Assembly: GCA_041391765.1 (NCBI GenBank)
Contig: JAWKNJ010000019.1
Coordinates: 1 to 64,000 of the forward strand
Reading direction: 5' to 3'
DNA length: 64,000 bases
From: SHAN690 sp041391765
Lineage (GTDB): Bacteria; Bacteroidota; Bacteroidia; Flavobacteriales_G; Salibacteraceae
This document shows, one piece after another, positions 33,835 through 44,900 of the stretch. The notes under the pieces were generated by a model. It worked only from the letters and a program-made list of their open reading frames with translations. It was not told the origin of the DNA and ran no database searches. The stretch's first letter is position 1. Every line of letters starts with the position of its first letter. The position numbers and the translations under genes are program-made.

Positions 33835-34704
33835 TCACGTTGCCAGCTTATTAAGGCATGATTCGATCAAATCGTGGACGGCAGGATGGTAGTCTTTGCT
33901 GAATTTCCCTGCACTGCGATTAGCGACAACAACGCACATGCACAAGCAGCGATGCCCTAGGGCCTTGCCCAAGGAATAGAGCGCAGAGCTTTCCATTTCA
34001 TAGTTAAGCACGCGAAGGTTACCGTATTGAAACCGGCTAAGTAATTCATTAATCCTTGGGTTTGCCAACGGCAATCGAATCGTACGGCCCTGAGGTCCAA
34101 AGAAGCCATTTGCCGCTATCGTGATCCCGCAATTTCCAAGCGATTGAAACTTAGACAAGAGATCAGGATCGACAACTGTGGCGTATGGATTGTTCATTTG
34201 TTCATCCATGTCCATGAATTCCAGAAAGTCCGTTTCCAGGCGCTTTTCTCTAAAATCAGGTTCTATTTTATAGAAATGTCGGATTCCGTCTAATCCAATT
34301 GAAAACTCCGTAACAACAGTCGATTCTACCCGAAGGTCTTCTTGCAACGCACCGCAGGTGCCTAAGCGTATCAGATTCAACTTGCGGAGTTGATCCTTAG
34401 GTTGTCGGGTCTGAAGGTCCATGTTTACCGCTGCGTCAAGTTCGTTGACAACAATGTCAATGTTGTCCGTTCCTATCCCGGTTGAAAGTGCGGTTACTCT
34501 CAAACCCTTGTAGGTGCCTGTGTGCGTGGTAAATTCTCGGTTTGAAATTCGATATTCAATATCGTCAAAGAATGAGCTGACCGTTTCCACTCTTCCGGGG
34601 TCACCGACAAGAATCACATTGTCAGCCACATGTTCTTCCCTCAAATGAAGGTGGTAAACGCTGCCATTACTGCTCAGTACTAATTCACTTTCTTGCTCCG
34701 CCAT
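33835..34704 (-). CDS. Nucleoside phosphorylase (uridine phosphorylase-like, NP-I family)
   Basis: 289 aa. Phosphate-binding GDPGRVETV (about 34-42), GTCGALQ (about 116-122) and the ribose/base segment NYEMESSALYSLGKALGH (about 230-247) are diagnostic of the NP-I family, closest to uridine phosphorylase. It splits a nucleoside with phosphate into base and ribose-1-phosphate for salvage. Cytoplasmic. It is divergent from cinA over 53 bp. Confidence 0.88.
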   Translation of the reverse strand: MAEQESELVLSSNGSVYHLHLREEHVADNVILVGDPGRVETVSSFFDDIEYRISNREFTTHTGTYKGLRVTALSTGIGTDNIDIVVNELDAAVNMDLQTRQPKDQLRKLNLIRLGTCGALQEDLRVESTVVTEFSIGLDGIRHFYKIEPDFREKRLETDFLEFMDMDEQMNNPYATVVDPDLLSKFQSLGNCGITIAANGFFGPQGRTIRLPLANPRINELLSRFQYGNLRVLNYEMESSALYSLGKALGHRCLCMCVVVANRSAGKFSKDYHPAVHDLIESCLNKLAT

Positions 34705-34722
34705 GTTGAAAATTCAGGCCTT

Positions 34723-34730
34723 CAAACCTA
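34723..34730 (-). promoter_or_regulatory. -7 box of the nucleoside phosphorylase gene
   Basis: Plus-strand CAAACCTA reads TAGGTTTG on the minus strand, 18 nt before the start codon; a full TAnnTTTG match. Confidence 0.45.
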
Positions 34731-34757
34731 AGCCAAATTGATAGTTTTAAGCCCGAA

Positions 34758-36041
34758 ATGAAAGCGCAAATCATCACGATTGGAGATGAGATTTTGATTG
34801 GTCAAATCATAGACACCAATTCTGCTTGGTTGGCAACAGAACTGAACTCGCTCGGAGTCGCCATCGATTCGATACTAAGTGTGTCAGATACAAAAGAGGC
34901 CATACATGGAGCGTTGAATTCTGTGCCAGCATCCGTCAGTTTGGTTTTAATGACCGGTGGCTTAGGGCCAACTAAGGATGATATTACAAAGTCATCATTG
35001 GCCGAGTGGTTTGACTGTGGCTGGAGAATGGAGGGTGAAGTTCTTCAACGGGTGAAGGCGCATTTTGCGCTTCGAGGAATTCCTATGCCCAAGGTAAATG
35101 AAGGCCAAGCCATGGTTCCGGAAAAATGCGAGGCCCTGTTGAATTTGATGGGAACTGCTCCGGGAATGTGGTTTGAGCAGGAGGGTAAGGTATATGTGAG
35201 CATGCCTGGGGTGCCTTATGAAATGAAACACATCTTCGAAGAACAGGTAGTCCCTCGAATTCGAAAGAAGCTCAAGCTTCAAAACATAGTTCATCGCACC
35301 GTCTTAACGCAAGGAATTGGAGAGAGTGCGTTGATGGAGCTTATTTCTGAATGGGAGGATAATTTAAAAGCCGATGAGATCAAGTTGGCCTATTTGCCAT
35401 CTCCAGGATCGGTTCGGCTGCGCTTAAGTTCCGTTTCAGATAATGGAACCAACAAAGTGGATATCATTGAGCGTAAGATTTCCGAGCTTCTTCCTAAAAT
35501 CACAGAGCATGCCTTTGGTTTTGAGAGTGATTCTCTTGAAATTGTTATTGGACGACTGCTCAAGAAGTTTGGGTTCAAATTGGCGGTGGCAGAGAGTTGT
35601 ACTGGTGGTTACATCTCACATCTTGTTACTTCAGTTCCCGGAAGCAGTGCTTATTATATGGGTTCTGCGGTGACGTATTCCTATGAAGCGAAGACACGTG
35701 TTTTGGGCGTGAATCAAGCGGATTTAGAACAAGTCGGTGCAGTGAGTGAGACGGTTGCGATTCAAATGGCCGAAGGTGTTCGGGATTTGTATAAGACAGA
35801 TTTCGCCATTTCGTCAACCGGCATTGCCGGCCCGGATGGAGGGACTCCTGAGAAGCCGGTGGGAACAGTTTGGATTGGTGTGGCAGGTCCATTGGGGAGT
35901 TATGCCTTGAAATACATCATGGGAGATAAGCGTGAACGCAATATCCGAAAGACCGCATTGCAGGCTCTCCAGCTACTTAGAAAGGAGATTGTGAAAACAG
36001 TAAAAATATCAGAGATAGAATCTCTTTATTTAAAAGAATAA
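34758..36041 (+). CDS. cinA: CinA family protein (nicotinamide-nucleotide amidohydrolase)
   Basis: 427 aa, full two-domain form. The N-terminal MoaB/MogA-like domain (about 1-170) has GDEILIGQIIDTNS and TGGLGPTKDD. The C-terminal amidohydrolase domain (about 265-420) has AESCTGGYISH and GIAGPDGGTPEKPVGT. The C-terminal domain converts NMN to nicotinate mononucleotide in pyridine-nucleotide recycling; the N-terminal domain may act as an ADP-ribose pyrophosphatase. In many Bacteroidetes cinA stands just before rpmB, as it does here. Confidence 0.93.
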   Translation: MKAQIITIGDEILIGQIIDTNSAWLATELNSLGVAIDSILSVSDTKEAIHGALNSVPASVSLVLMTGGLGPTKDDITKSSLAEWFDCGWRMEGEVLQRVKAHFALRGIPMPKVNEGQAMVPEKCEALLNLMGTAPGMWFEQEGKVYVSMPGVPYEMKHIFEEQVVPRIRKKLKLQNIVHRTVLTQGIGESALMELISEWEDNLKADEIKLAYLPSPGSVRLRLSSVSDNGTNKVDIIERKISELLPKITEHAFGFESDSLEIVIGRLLKKFGFKLAVAESCTGGYISHLVTSVPGSSAYYMGSAVTYSYEAKTRVLGVNQADLEQVGAVSETVAIQMAEGVRDLYKTDFAISSTGIAGPDGGTPEKPVGTVWIGVAGPLGSYALKYIMGDKRERNIRKTALQALQLLRKEIVKTVKISEIESLYLKE

Positions 36042-36046
36042 TGATC

Positions 36047-36054
36047 TATATTTG
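36047..36054 (+). promoter_or_regulatory. -7 box of rpmB
   Basis: TATATTTG matches TAnnTTTG, 32 nt before the L28 start codon and just after the cinA stop, so rpmB has its own promoter. Confidence 0.55.
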
Positions 36055-36086
36055 CAGCCCCAATTCGGGGAGCAAAAAGATAAGTC

Positions 36087-36320
36087 ATGAGAATTTGTCA
36101 GATTACAGGTAAGCAGGCACAAACGGGAAATCACGTTTCACACTCAAATCATAAAACAAAGAGAAGGTTTAATGTAAATCTTCAAAAGAAGCGCTTCTTC
36201 ATTCCAGAAGAAGACAAGTGGATTGAATTGCGAGTGAGCGCTGCAGGTATTCGAAACATCAACAAAAAAGGTATTTCGGCTTGTTTGAAGGAAGCTCGTG
36301 AAAAAGGATTTATATCATAG
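36087..36320 (+). CDS. rpmB: 50S ribosomal protein L28
   Basis: 77 aa, the usual length, starting MRICQITGKQAQTGNHVSHS with the conserved NHVSHSNHKTKR segment. It is a small basic protein of the large ribosomal subunit. In many Bacteroidetes rpmB is followed by rpmG (L33), a small DUF4295 gene and ftsY; here a terminator and a peptidase gene follow instead. Confidence 0.97.
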   Translation: MRICQITGKQAQTGNHVSHSNHKTKRRFNVNLQKKRFFIPEEDKWIELRVSAAGIRNINKKGISACLKEAREKGFIS

Positions 36321-36342
36321 TTGATTGATTTAATTGGTTTTG

Positions 36343-36370
36343 AAGCCCCGATGAAAATCGGGGCTTTTTT
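36343..36370 (+). terminator. Terminator of rpmB
   Basis: Perfect hairpin AAGCCCCGAT-GAAA-ATCGGGGCTT followed by a T run, 23 bp after the L28 stop. Confidence 0.9.
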
Positions 36371-36448
36371 ATTTCTGTTCACTTCAATGCGTTCGTAATT
36401 CCAATGGTGCTCGTCCAATCGGATTTTCATTCGAAGTTCATTTGCGTC

Positions 36449-37873
36449 ATGCAGAAATTTCTCTTGGTAAGTTTCGCGTGTGCTTTTGGTGTCAACTCTT
36501 TGATTGCTCAATCCGATTCATCAATGGTAAGCAAGCCGGAATTTCAAATTGCTCACTTGCCCGAAATTGATGAGCTAACAGCTGAATTCTTTACAGCGAA
36601 TCGTAAAAAAATGCGAGATACTTTGCCGGACAGTTCTATGGCTGTGATATTCTCAGCTTCAGTTAAAGCGCGTTCAAACGACATTGACTTCCCTTTTCAT
36701 CAGGATCCGGACTTCTACTATTTCACTGGAGTTCGCGAGCCTGACGCCATGTTAGTGTTGTTCAAAGAGCCTATCATGGTGGACAAACGACAGATAAGTG
36801 AAATTCTATTCGTTGAAGATAAGAGCGATTCTAAGGAGCGCTGGACGGGGCGCATGTTGGGTATGGATGGTGCGAAGAGAATCAGTGGTATTGAAACGGT
36901 GTTGCCAAATACGGACTTCAAGCCGATGGAGTTTCCCTGGGATAGAATCTTAAAAGTTTATGCAAATAAGCATCAAGACATAGAGCGCGATGATGTTACA
37001 CATCCTGGAGACTTGATGAGTCTTTCCAAGCACTTCAAATTAAAGCTAAACAGAGCGGGACTTACCGCTAAGGTGAATGAATTTGAAGATTTGATTGCCT
37101 TTCTAAGGCAACGCAAATCGGAACAGGAGATCATGATGCTGCAGCGAGCCATTGAGATTACTTGCGAGGCTCAACGCAACGCGATGCAGTCCATTAAAGC
37201 CGGGATGACTGAATATCAAGTTGAGGCGCTCATCGAATACACCTTCAGGGCAAATGGCGCAGATGGCGCAGCGTTTCCGAGCATTGTAGCTGCCGGCAGG
37301 AATGGGGCTATCATGCACTACACGTCTAATAACTCTCTGTTGTTTCCGGGCGATTTGGTAGTCATGGACATTGGTGCGCAGTACGAAGGATATGCAGCGG
37401 ATGTGACGCGAACCGTGCCGATTGATGGGAAATTCACAGAAGAACAAGCAGCTATTTATCAAATCGTGTTGGACGCGCAAACGGTGGCTGCGCGGTATGC
37501 AACGCCTGGCTATAAATTCTGGACACCACACGAAGAAGCGTACCGCACCATCGGTAAAGGTTTGATAAAACTCGGAATCATTACCGAGTGGTCAGAAATT
37601 GGAAATTATTTCATTCATGGAACAAGCCACTACTTGGGGCTCGATGTTCATGATGCGGGGTTGTATACCTCATTAAAACCAGGGGATGTGATCACGGTTG
37701 AACCGGGGATTTATATTCCTGAAGGTTCACCTTGCGACCCAAAGTGGTGGAACATCTACGTGCGCATTGAGGATGACTTGCTTATCACGAATGGGGAGGC
37801 TAGGGTCTTGTCCGATTGTGTGCCGAAGACAATTCAAGATATAGAATCCTTGATGGGAGAACTAACAGATTAG
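36449..37873 (+). CDS. Exported Xaa-Pro aminopeptidase (M24B, PepP-like)
   Basis: 474 aa from ATG 36449, which begins a signal peptide (MQKFLLVSFACAFGVNSLIAQS); an earlier in-frame start at 36404 adds no sensible sequence. The N-terminal domain has the AMP_N pattern (SNDIDFPFHQDPDFYYFTG). The creatinase-fold catalytic domain carries the metal ligands in DIGAQYEGYAADVTRTVP, HGTSHYLGLDVHD, EPGIYIPE and RIEDDLLIT. It removes N-terminal residues before proline, probably in the periplasm or outside the cell. It overlaps the convergent adhesin gene by 4 bp. Confidence 0.9.
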   Translation: MQKFLLVSFACAFGVNSLIAQSDSSMVSKPEFQIAHLPEIDELTAEFFTANRKKMRDTLPDSSMAVIFSASVKARSNDIDFPFHQDPDFYYFTGVREPDAMLVLFKEPIMVDKRQISEILFVEDKSDSKERWTGRMLGMDGAKRISGIETVLPNTDFKPMEFPWDRILKVYANKHQDIERDDVTHPGDLMSLSKHFKLKLNRAGLTAKVNEFEDLIAFLRQRKSEQEIMMLQRAIEITCEAQRNAMQSIKAGMTEYQVEALIEYTFRANGADGAAFPSIVAAGRNGAIMHYTSNNSLLFPGDLVVMDIGAQYEGYAADVTRTVPIDGKFTEEQAAIYQIVLDAQTVAARYATPGYKFWTPHEEAYRTIGKGLIKLGIITEWSEIGNYFIHGTSHYLGLDVHDAGLYTSLKPGDVITVEPGIYIPEGSPCDPKWWNIYVRIEDDLLITNGEARVLSDCVPKTIQDIESLMGELTD

Positions 37874-40800
37874 TCTCCGTTAAGAAGCGTCACACTGCCC
37901 AAGTGATTTTCATTTTCTCCTTTGTAAATAAAATAGTAGACACCATCACCAGCCGGGAGTCCGTTGATTATTCCATCCCATCCTAAGTATGTGTTGAACG
38001 ATTGGAAAACAAGCTGTCCCCAGCGGTTGAAAACTTCAATGCTCACTGGAGGATTGCTGTGACAAGGGTCGTGAATCATCAGTTTATCGTTGATGCCATC
38101 GTAGTTAGGGGTAAGTATATTCGGATAAACAACTTTACAATCCACGGTTACGGAGTCTTGACTACCGACAGAATCTGAACACGAGGGGTCAATGGAATCC
38201 AGAATAGTGAGGTTGATACTCACTATGCTGTCACACCCCAAGCTGGATGTGAAAAACTCTCTATACGTTCCACTAGAATACCAGATGGATGAACCACTTG
38301 GAGATATTAGCGAGTCACACGTAGCCACATCCCTAGAACTGTAAGTGTCATTGAGTACAGTTATAAGGAACGAGTGAACTGAGTCGCAGCTTTCGGATCT
38401 TGTTATGGTTACCGTGTACAGGGTGGTAGTTTTTGGATAGGCGATTGGATTTGCTACCGTATCACCGGATAAAGTAGTGTCATTGTCCCATTGGTAGCTT
38501 AGGCCAGCACTCACAGTCAGTTGAACACTGTCTCCTGAACAGATTTTAATGGTATCTGGATTTGATCGAATAACTGAGTCTACGGTGATAACTATAGATT
38601 GAGTGTCTGCACAGTTGCTACCGGTCGTGACTAAGGTTACAACGTATTGGCCGATTGCTATAGGCTGTAGTGAATGGGTTTGACTTTGAGAAATCAGAAG
38701 TGCTGAATCAAGAAACCACGAATACTTCGTGTTGTTTGGGTTATTACCTACGGCAATCAAGTTGATTGTATCTCCAATGCAAATGGATGCTCTGTTGACC
38801 TTAAATTCAGCAGTAACAAAGCAGCAGGTGTCTTCCAAGGTTAAAAGATATAACGCGCCTTTATTTGTTCCGCCATCATCGTCTTCCCGTGCGCCAATGG
38901 CTACGTCAACATATCCATCGTTATTTATATCCCCAATAAGATCAACATCGTACCCAAATCTATCAGATGGATCAAGATTGCGATCGAAGCCAGTATTGCC
39001 TGTGGTTATTTTTTTGTGCTGAAATACGTAGTCAAAGCTGTCAACGGAAATCAACCAAGCGCATCCGTCATCAGTAGAGTTGTGATCGTGAAGCCAATTG
39101 CCGACCACAAAGTCTTTGAATCCGTCACCATCAATATCGTGTGCATCTGAAATGGATCCAGCGAAATGTCCATTGTCCTGTAGTTGATCTAAAAAACCAT
39201 TCTCACCCTGACTGGTTCTAACCGATGGGCCAATGACTCCCGAAGAATTAAGGGTAAGAATGTAAAATGCACCCGGGTTTGTATTGGATAAGCTTTGGTA
39301 GTAGGCATGAGACCCGACCATAATCTTTACTCTTCCATTATCAAGGCTATCAAACAGAGATATAGTAATACCAAATCGATCTCCAGCAGATGGTTGGAAA
39401 TCAAGATTTCCGGAATTTGAAGACACTTCCAGTTGGTTGAGTACTGTTCCATCGTTCTGCAAGAACAATATCCAAAACGAACCATCGTCAACATTCAAAT
39501 TGTCAGAACTAGGTGCTCCAACTAAAAGATCGTCTATACCATCTCCATTCAAATCAGGGATTCCAAGAAGTGAGCTTCCAAATAAGTCATTGTCATTTAA
39601 GGTGCCTGTGAAGTTGCCGGTTGTGCTCGAGATTTTTTGTGTTGAACTAACACTTCCATTTGCATTCAGGAAAATGATCCAAACAGCGCCTCGATCAGAG
39701 CCACCATCATTAGACCAGCTTGCTGAAACAGCCAGTTCTCTGATACCATCACTATTTAGATCTCCTATTTGGGCTATGCATCGACCAAAAATGTCTTCAT
39801 TCTCTAGTCCTGCCCCGAAACCACCGGAATCGCTGGAGATTTTCAAATGACTCAATACTGTTCCATCTGTGTTCAATAGCATTAGATAGACTGCACCTCG
39901 GTTAAAACCGCCATCATCATCCTCATTGGATCCCACGGCAATGTCGGGAACTCCGTCAGCGTTTAGGTCCATGATCGATTCGATTCCCATTCCGATTCGG
40001 TCACCATTGTCCAAAATGGCGTTGAAGTTTCCCTCGGTGTCAGAGATTTTGTGGGTTGCGTTTACAGTTAAACAGGTGCGAGCGGGTAGCACATGAACTT
40101 GGACGGTGTCAGACAATTCACAACAATCACTCTTAGCCCTTACTATTACCTTGAATTTTCCAGGCTTGTCAAAATCTTGAATAAATGTATCTAGCTGTTG
40201 TGCCACCTGTAATTCATTTATGCTCCAAAAAGACGAATCGTTTTTGCCTCCGAGGTTTATAAATGAGATTGAATTGCCTACACTGATGATTGTATCACGT
40301 GGCGATAGACAAGGCGCAGCAGCGCAGTATAGTTGCCTGATTTCGCATGAGGAGAGAACCCGGTTGTAAATCCTGACCTCATCAATTTTACCATCCCAGA
40401 ACTTATCTAAATCTCTGGAGCATCCAACTTGGAGGTGGTGAGTTAAGAAACTAACGCTTGCACTATTATTCACGGCAGCGGTGGCAACCAACTTACCGTT
40501 GAGGTATGCTTTAGCAGTATCTGCATTTCGCGTGGTCAATACATGGTACCATTCATTTGGTGTGTAGTTCTGTTTTGCAGTTATCCCACCGACACCATTA
40601 CCACATAGAATATCGCCATTGATAGTTCTGAGCGTGATGAAACCAAAATTCATAAACCCATCGGCATCTTGCACAACGGTGGACTTGCTTTGACTACCAA
40701 TTTGTTCATCCAACAGCCAAACACTCACGGTTCGCTCTTCATAGTCGAACAAGGTGTCTGGGCTCATTCGATCATCAATGCCATCGAATAGTCCAGCTCG

Positions 40801-41010
40801 ATTTGCATGACCGCATCGATCCGTTCCATAGCCAACACCTCCGGATTGATTCCCATGAAAGGCATTCTGGCTGGAGTCAATAAATGTGCTGTCGAATGCA
40901 TAATATAGCTGTAGGCTATCACTCAACGTAAACTGAGATCGTCCCTGGAAATTAAATGAGAGGATAATCGCTAATGGAAATAACCATGTTGACATACGCT
41001 TCATAGACAA
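37870..41010 (-). CDS. Surface protein B: LamG, FG-GAP propeller, PKD, T9SS type B sorting domain
   Basis: 1046 aa. Signal peptide (1-25); LamG/concanavalin-like domain (about 28-235, ending EIRQLYCAAAPC); PKD-like unit (to about 310); integrin-alpha-like FG-GAP repeats with calcium-type loops such as DLNADGVPDIAVG and DINNDGYVDVAIG (about 310-735); three more PKD/Ig-like units; and a gliding-motility-associated type B C-terminus (about 960-1046, YPNILTPNYDGINDKLMI, NRWGQLVFQS, LPAGDGVYYFIYKG). It should leave the cell by the type IX system and bind surfaces, glycans or proteins. The reading frame is intact. It lies 73 bp after a related giant gene on the same strand. Confidence 0.9.
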   Translation of the reverse strand: MSMKRMSTWLFPLAIILSFNFQGRSQFTLSDSLQLYYAFDSTFIDSSQNAFHGNQSGGVGYGTDRCGHANRAGLFDGIDDRMSPDTLFDYEERTVSVWLLDEQIGSQSKSTVVQDADGFMNFGFITLRTINGDILCGNGVGGITAKQNYTPNEWYHVLTTRNADTAKAYLNGKLVATAAVNNSASVSFLTHHLQVGCSRDLDKFWDGKIDEVRIYNRVLSSCEIRQLYCAAAPCLSPRDTIISVGNSISFINLGGKNDSSFWSINELQVAQQLDTFIQDFDKPGKFKVIVRAKSDCCELSDTVQVHVLPARTCLTVNATHKISDTEGNFNAILDNGDRIGMGIESIMDLNADGVPDIAVGSNEDDDGGFNRGAVYLMLLNTDGTVLSHLKISSDSGGFGAGLENEDIFGRCIAQIGDLNSDGIRELAVSASWSNDGGSDRGAVWIIFLNANGSVSSTQKISSTTGNFTGTLNDNDLFGSSLLGIPDLNGDGIDDLLVGAPSSDNLNVDDGSFWILFLQNDGTVLNQLEVSSNSGNLDFQPSAGDRFGITISLFDSLDNGRVKIMVGSHAYYQSLSNTNPGAFYILTLNSSGVIGPSVRTSQGENGFLDQLQDNGHFAGSISDAHDIDGDGFKDFVVGNWLHDHNSTDDGCAWLISVDSFDYVFQHKKITTGNTGFDRNLDPSDRFGYDVDLIGDINNDGYVDVAIGAREDDDGGTNKGALYLLTLEDTCCFVTAEFKVNRASICIGDTINLIAVGNNPNNTKYSWFLDSALLISQSQTHSLQPIAIGQYVVTLVTTGSNCADTQSIVITVDSVIRSNPDTIKICSGDSVQLTVSAGLSYQWDNDTTLSGDTVANPIAYPKTTTLYTVTITRSESCDSVHSFLITVLNDTYSSRDVATCDSLISPSGSSIWYSSGTYREFFTSSLGCDSIVSINLTILDSIDPSCSDSVGSQDSVTVDCKVVYPNILTPNYDGINDKLMIHDPCHSNPPVSIEVFNRWGQLVFQSFNTYLGWDGIINGLPAGDGVYYFIYKGENENHLGSVTLLNGD

Positions 41011-41083
41011 CCAAATTAGCTCATCTTGATTCTACAATAAAGATGGAATTTGATTTTGATCAACACTCGTATCATCAAAAGCG

Positions 41084-41960
41084 TTAGAGCTTAATAATTC
41101 TGACCGTCTCCCTGCCGCTGTAGCCCAAGACCTTGAGTATGTATACACCCTCTGCATGATGACTTAGGTCAAAGTCATTGAATCGGAGTTTTGACTTTCG
41201 AGTTTCAAGTAATCTGCCTTGTGCATCATAAAGCAGCATCACATTTGGGAATGCCGGCCACTCACAAAGCTCGATGGTTACGATGTCATTTGTTGGGTTT
41301 GGATAAGCGATGACCGATGCTTTGTCACATCCTGGAAGGAATGGTATGCAAACATCAAATTCAATAGCAATGGTATCTGTTGACACGCAATTTTCAGCTG
41401 TTGATGCCGACACCCAATAGACGTCCTCCCAAGTCACTAGAATGGATTCGGTTGTATCCTCAGTAGACCAGCGATAGGTTTCAAATCCTGCACCCGCGTC
41501 AACGATGATCTGGGCGTTGAGTGTGTCAATACAAATGACCGTGTCTTCGCCTAAATTGATCGGATTTGAATAATTGAATACCAACTGAATCGTATCATCA
41601 GATGAACAACCGACACTATCCGTTACACGAACGCTGTAGGTGCCCGTATAGTCAACCGTGATTGTCGGTTTATTCTTTCCTGTTGACCACAAGACGTGTG
41701 GGGCAGAACCGGTGTAGGTCAGGTCCCATTCCGGAACGTTACACAAGCTAGTGTCGTTTCCAATGTATACTGAGGGACTTAGATTCTTGAATCCAATGAC
41801 CACAGAGTCCGTTGCCAAGCATAAGTTTTCATCCAACACCGTAACCGCATATATGCCCGGAAGCAATCCAACGGCCGCTGCGCTCGGTCACCGTGGGACC
41901 AAGCATACGTCATTTGACCTGTTCCACCTGTTACAAATGTTGTAGGCGATTCCGTTGGCT
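41084..41960 (-). pseudogene. Giant surface protein C, detached 3' part with T9SS type A sorting domain
   Basis: The 4732-aa frame stops at 41982, but related coding continues. After one missing base near 41987 the sequence reads NLSLHFVATQPTESPTTF to MTYAWSHGD. After a second missing base near 41885 it reads AAAVGLLPGIYAVTVLDE and continues to 41084. This part holds the end of the 21st SprB repeat, two PKD-like units and a type A sorting domain (VIAYPNPTNDIVTIEL, GRLLETRKSK, AEGVYILKVLGYSGRE). Without it the giant protein would lack its secretion signal. Confidence 0.75.
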
Positions 41961-41981
41961 GAGTTGCTACAAAATGCAGAC

Positions 41982-44900
41982 TCAAATTCTGCGAGCTTCA
42001 ACGGTGAGCAATGGAGGTTGGTTCAAAGCAAATGACGAATCGATTGAGCAACCGTTCACATCAGTTAGAGTGAGGCCGTATGTTCCAGATATCAGCTGAG
42101 TGATGGATGGTGAAGTCGCTCCTATGTTCCAATTGTATGAAATGGGAGCTGTTCCACCGGAGTGGTTGACTTGAATGAATCCATCGTTAAATCCATAACA
42201 GGAAGGCTTCAACGAGGTGAACGAATCAATTTGCAGTGCAATCGGTTGATCAAAATAGAAACTGTCATAGGCAATACATCCACTGGAGTCTGTGATGATG
42301 ACGGCATACTGACCTGAGTCCAAAGTTGAATTCAAGCTGTCGGTGACAAGATTGTTCCATTGGTATTGATAGGGCGTTCGACCTCCATTGCCAACAGCTA
42401 AGAGCGAACCATTGGAATCTCCAGCACATTTGATGATATCAGCAATTTGGATGTCTGCCATCAACAGCGTTGGCTCTTCGATGGAATCGCTGGCAAACTG
42501 AATGCATCCAATGCTATCCGTCAAGGTAACGGAATAGGCAGCACTGACCAACTGGTCAATTTGTTGGGTTGTTTCATTGTTTGACCATTGGTAGGTGATG
42601 GGTGGAATGCCATTAACGAAGTTGGCCATGATGATCCCGTCATTCGCCCCGAAGCAAGTGATGTCTGTTGTTATCAGTAATGCAGTATCGGGAGTGGTTG
42701 GCTGAGCCACACTATCTGAAGAAACATAGTGGCATCCGTGACCATCAGTGATGGTCAACGTGTAAGTGCCTGAAACCAGCGTGTCAATTGCACTTGCGGT
42801 ATCACCGGTGGACCACAAGTAGGCGTAGGGTGCGGTTCCTCCGACCGCTGAAGAGCTAATGGATCCATTGGCACCGCCCAAACAATTTGCATCGATGACG
42901 GTAAGGGTTATGTGCACCGAATCCGCTGGTTCTTGGATCAAAGCAGAATCAATGGCTGCGCATCCATTCGTATCAGTAACAGTAAGCACGTACATTCCGC
43001 TGTCGAGATTAATGATCGAATCGGTGGTGGCCGAGTTTGACCACAAGTAGGAATGAACACCTGATCCTCCCGTGGATGAAGCGTAGATGCGTCCATCATC
43101 CTCAGAGTAGCACAAGACTTCAAATACTGAGTCAATAGTTATCACGAGTTGGGTAGGTTCAAATACTGTGGCAGAACCACTATCTATACAGCCAACGCTA
43201 TCGGTTACCGTGTAATAGTAGATGCCACCCAAAAGGCTGTCAATGCTCAAAGCCGAGCCGGAATTGCTCCACGAGTAGGAGTAGGGCAGGATGCCACTGT
43301 CTGCTAACACCGAAATGTATCCGATGCTGTCTTGGTAGCAAATAAGGTTTCTGATGGAGTCAACCTGTGCTGCGAGGTGTGAAGTAGAATTCAGAGTAAA
43401 CGAGGCGGTATCTAAGCACCCGTGATCATCTGTGATGGTGAGGGCATAAAATCCGCTATCGAGGTTTGCGATGGTCGTGCTTGAACCACCTGTGTTCCAA
43501 GCATAGTTGTAGGGTGTCGATCCGCCAACTACGTTAGCGCCCAATTCTGCGTTGGAGTCATACTTGCACACTAATTCCTGCAGGTAATCAACCACTGCAA
43601 TGAGTGTGTCCGGTTGTTCAATAGAATCCGAATGAACAATGAAACAACCCTTATAATCCGTGACAGTAATGGTATAGGTTGCACTCGCTAAACTGTCGAT
43701 GTAATTGACCGAATCTCCGGTTGACCAATGATAGGTCAGACCTCCATTTCCGCCTGTGGTGGATATTGATAAGTATCCATTCGAATCACGGTAGCAAAGC
43801 GCGTAAAAGATTGAATCCGTAAAGGCCAATAGGGAATCAGGTTCCAAGATGTCAACCGAGGCGGTATTCGTGCAGCTATTTGTGTCAGTGATGGTTACCA
43901 TGTAAGTTCCGGCTTGAACATTATCCAGCGTGTCGGTTGTGTCTGCGTTGTTCCATAAATAAGAGTATGTTCCAACCCCACCTGTGCCTGTTGCCAAACC
44001 AAAACCGTCAGCCAAGTCTTTACAAGAAACAGAGTCGATCAATAGCGTTGAAACAACTAAAGGTTCAGGATCATGGACGCCAACGGTGTCCGAATTGGTG
44101 CAACTATTCGCATCGGTCACGGTGACCTGATAGAGCCCTGAATCAACACCGGTTTCGATGCTGTCATTTCCCCCTGAGGACCATGAAAAGCCCATTGTTC
44201 CCGTGCCACCACTCACCGAGGCTTGGATCGATCCGTTAGAGAATCCATCGCATGTTGGATCGATCACCGCAAATGCGAATTGAATTGAGTCTGGCTGAGT
44301 CACTAATGCGGTATCAATGCCGTAGCAGTTGTATTCGTCCGTCACAGTGAGTACATAGGTGTCTGCAACCAGCGTAATCAATCCCGTGCTGGTTGCGCCC
44401 GTATTCCATAAGTAGGTATGTGTAGAACCTCCACCGGTGGATGCACTTGCTGCGGAACCATTGCTATAACTGAAGCACGTAACATTCACATGCGTGACGT
44501 TCGGAATTACGGGGTTCAATTCAATGATTGAAATTACAGCGGTGTCTAAACAGTTGTTGTCATCTGTTACAGAAAGAATGTAGGTTCCTGATGTCAAGCT
44601 ATCAATATCATCAATCGTATCACCGGTATTCCAGTTGAAATAGTGAGAGCCGGTTCCTCCCGTTGCGCTGGTGAAAGCCAGTCCATCATAGAATCCATTG
44701 CACAATACGTCTTTAGTAGAGTCAAGAACGGCCAATACAGGAGTTGGCTCAGAGACGATGATCTGAGCCGAGTCTTTGCAGCCAAGCGAGTCGGTTACGT
44801 AGGCTGTCCAGCTTCCTGCTGCGAGCATGGCGGTATCATTGATCGTTCCATCGCTCCAATCAAAGTAATAAGGTGAGGTGCCTCCCGCGGCTGCTGCATA

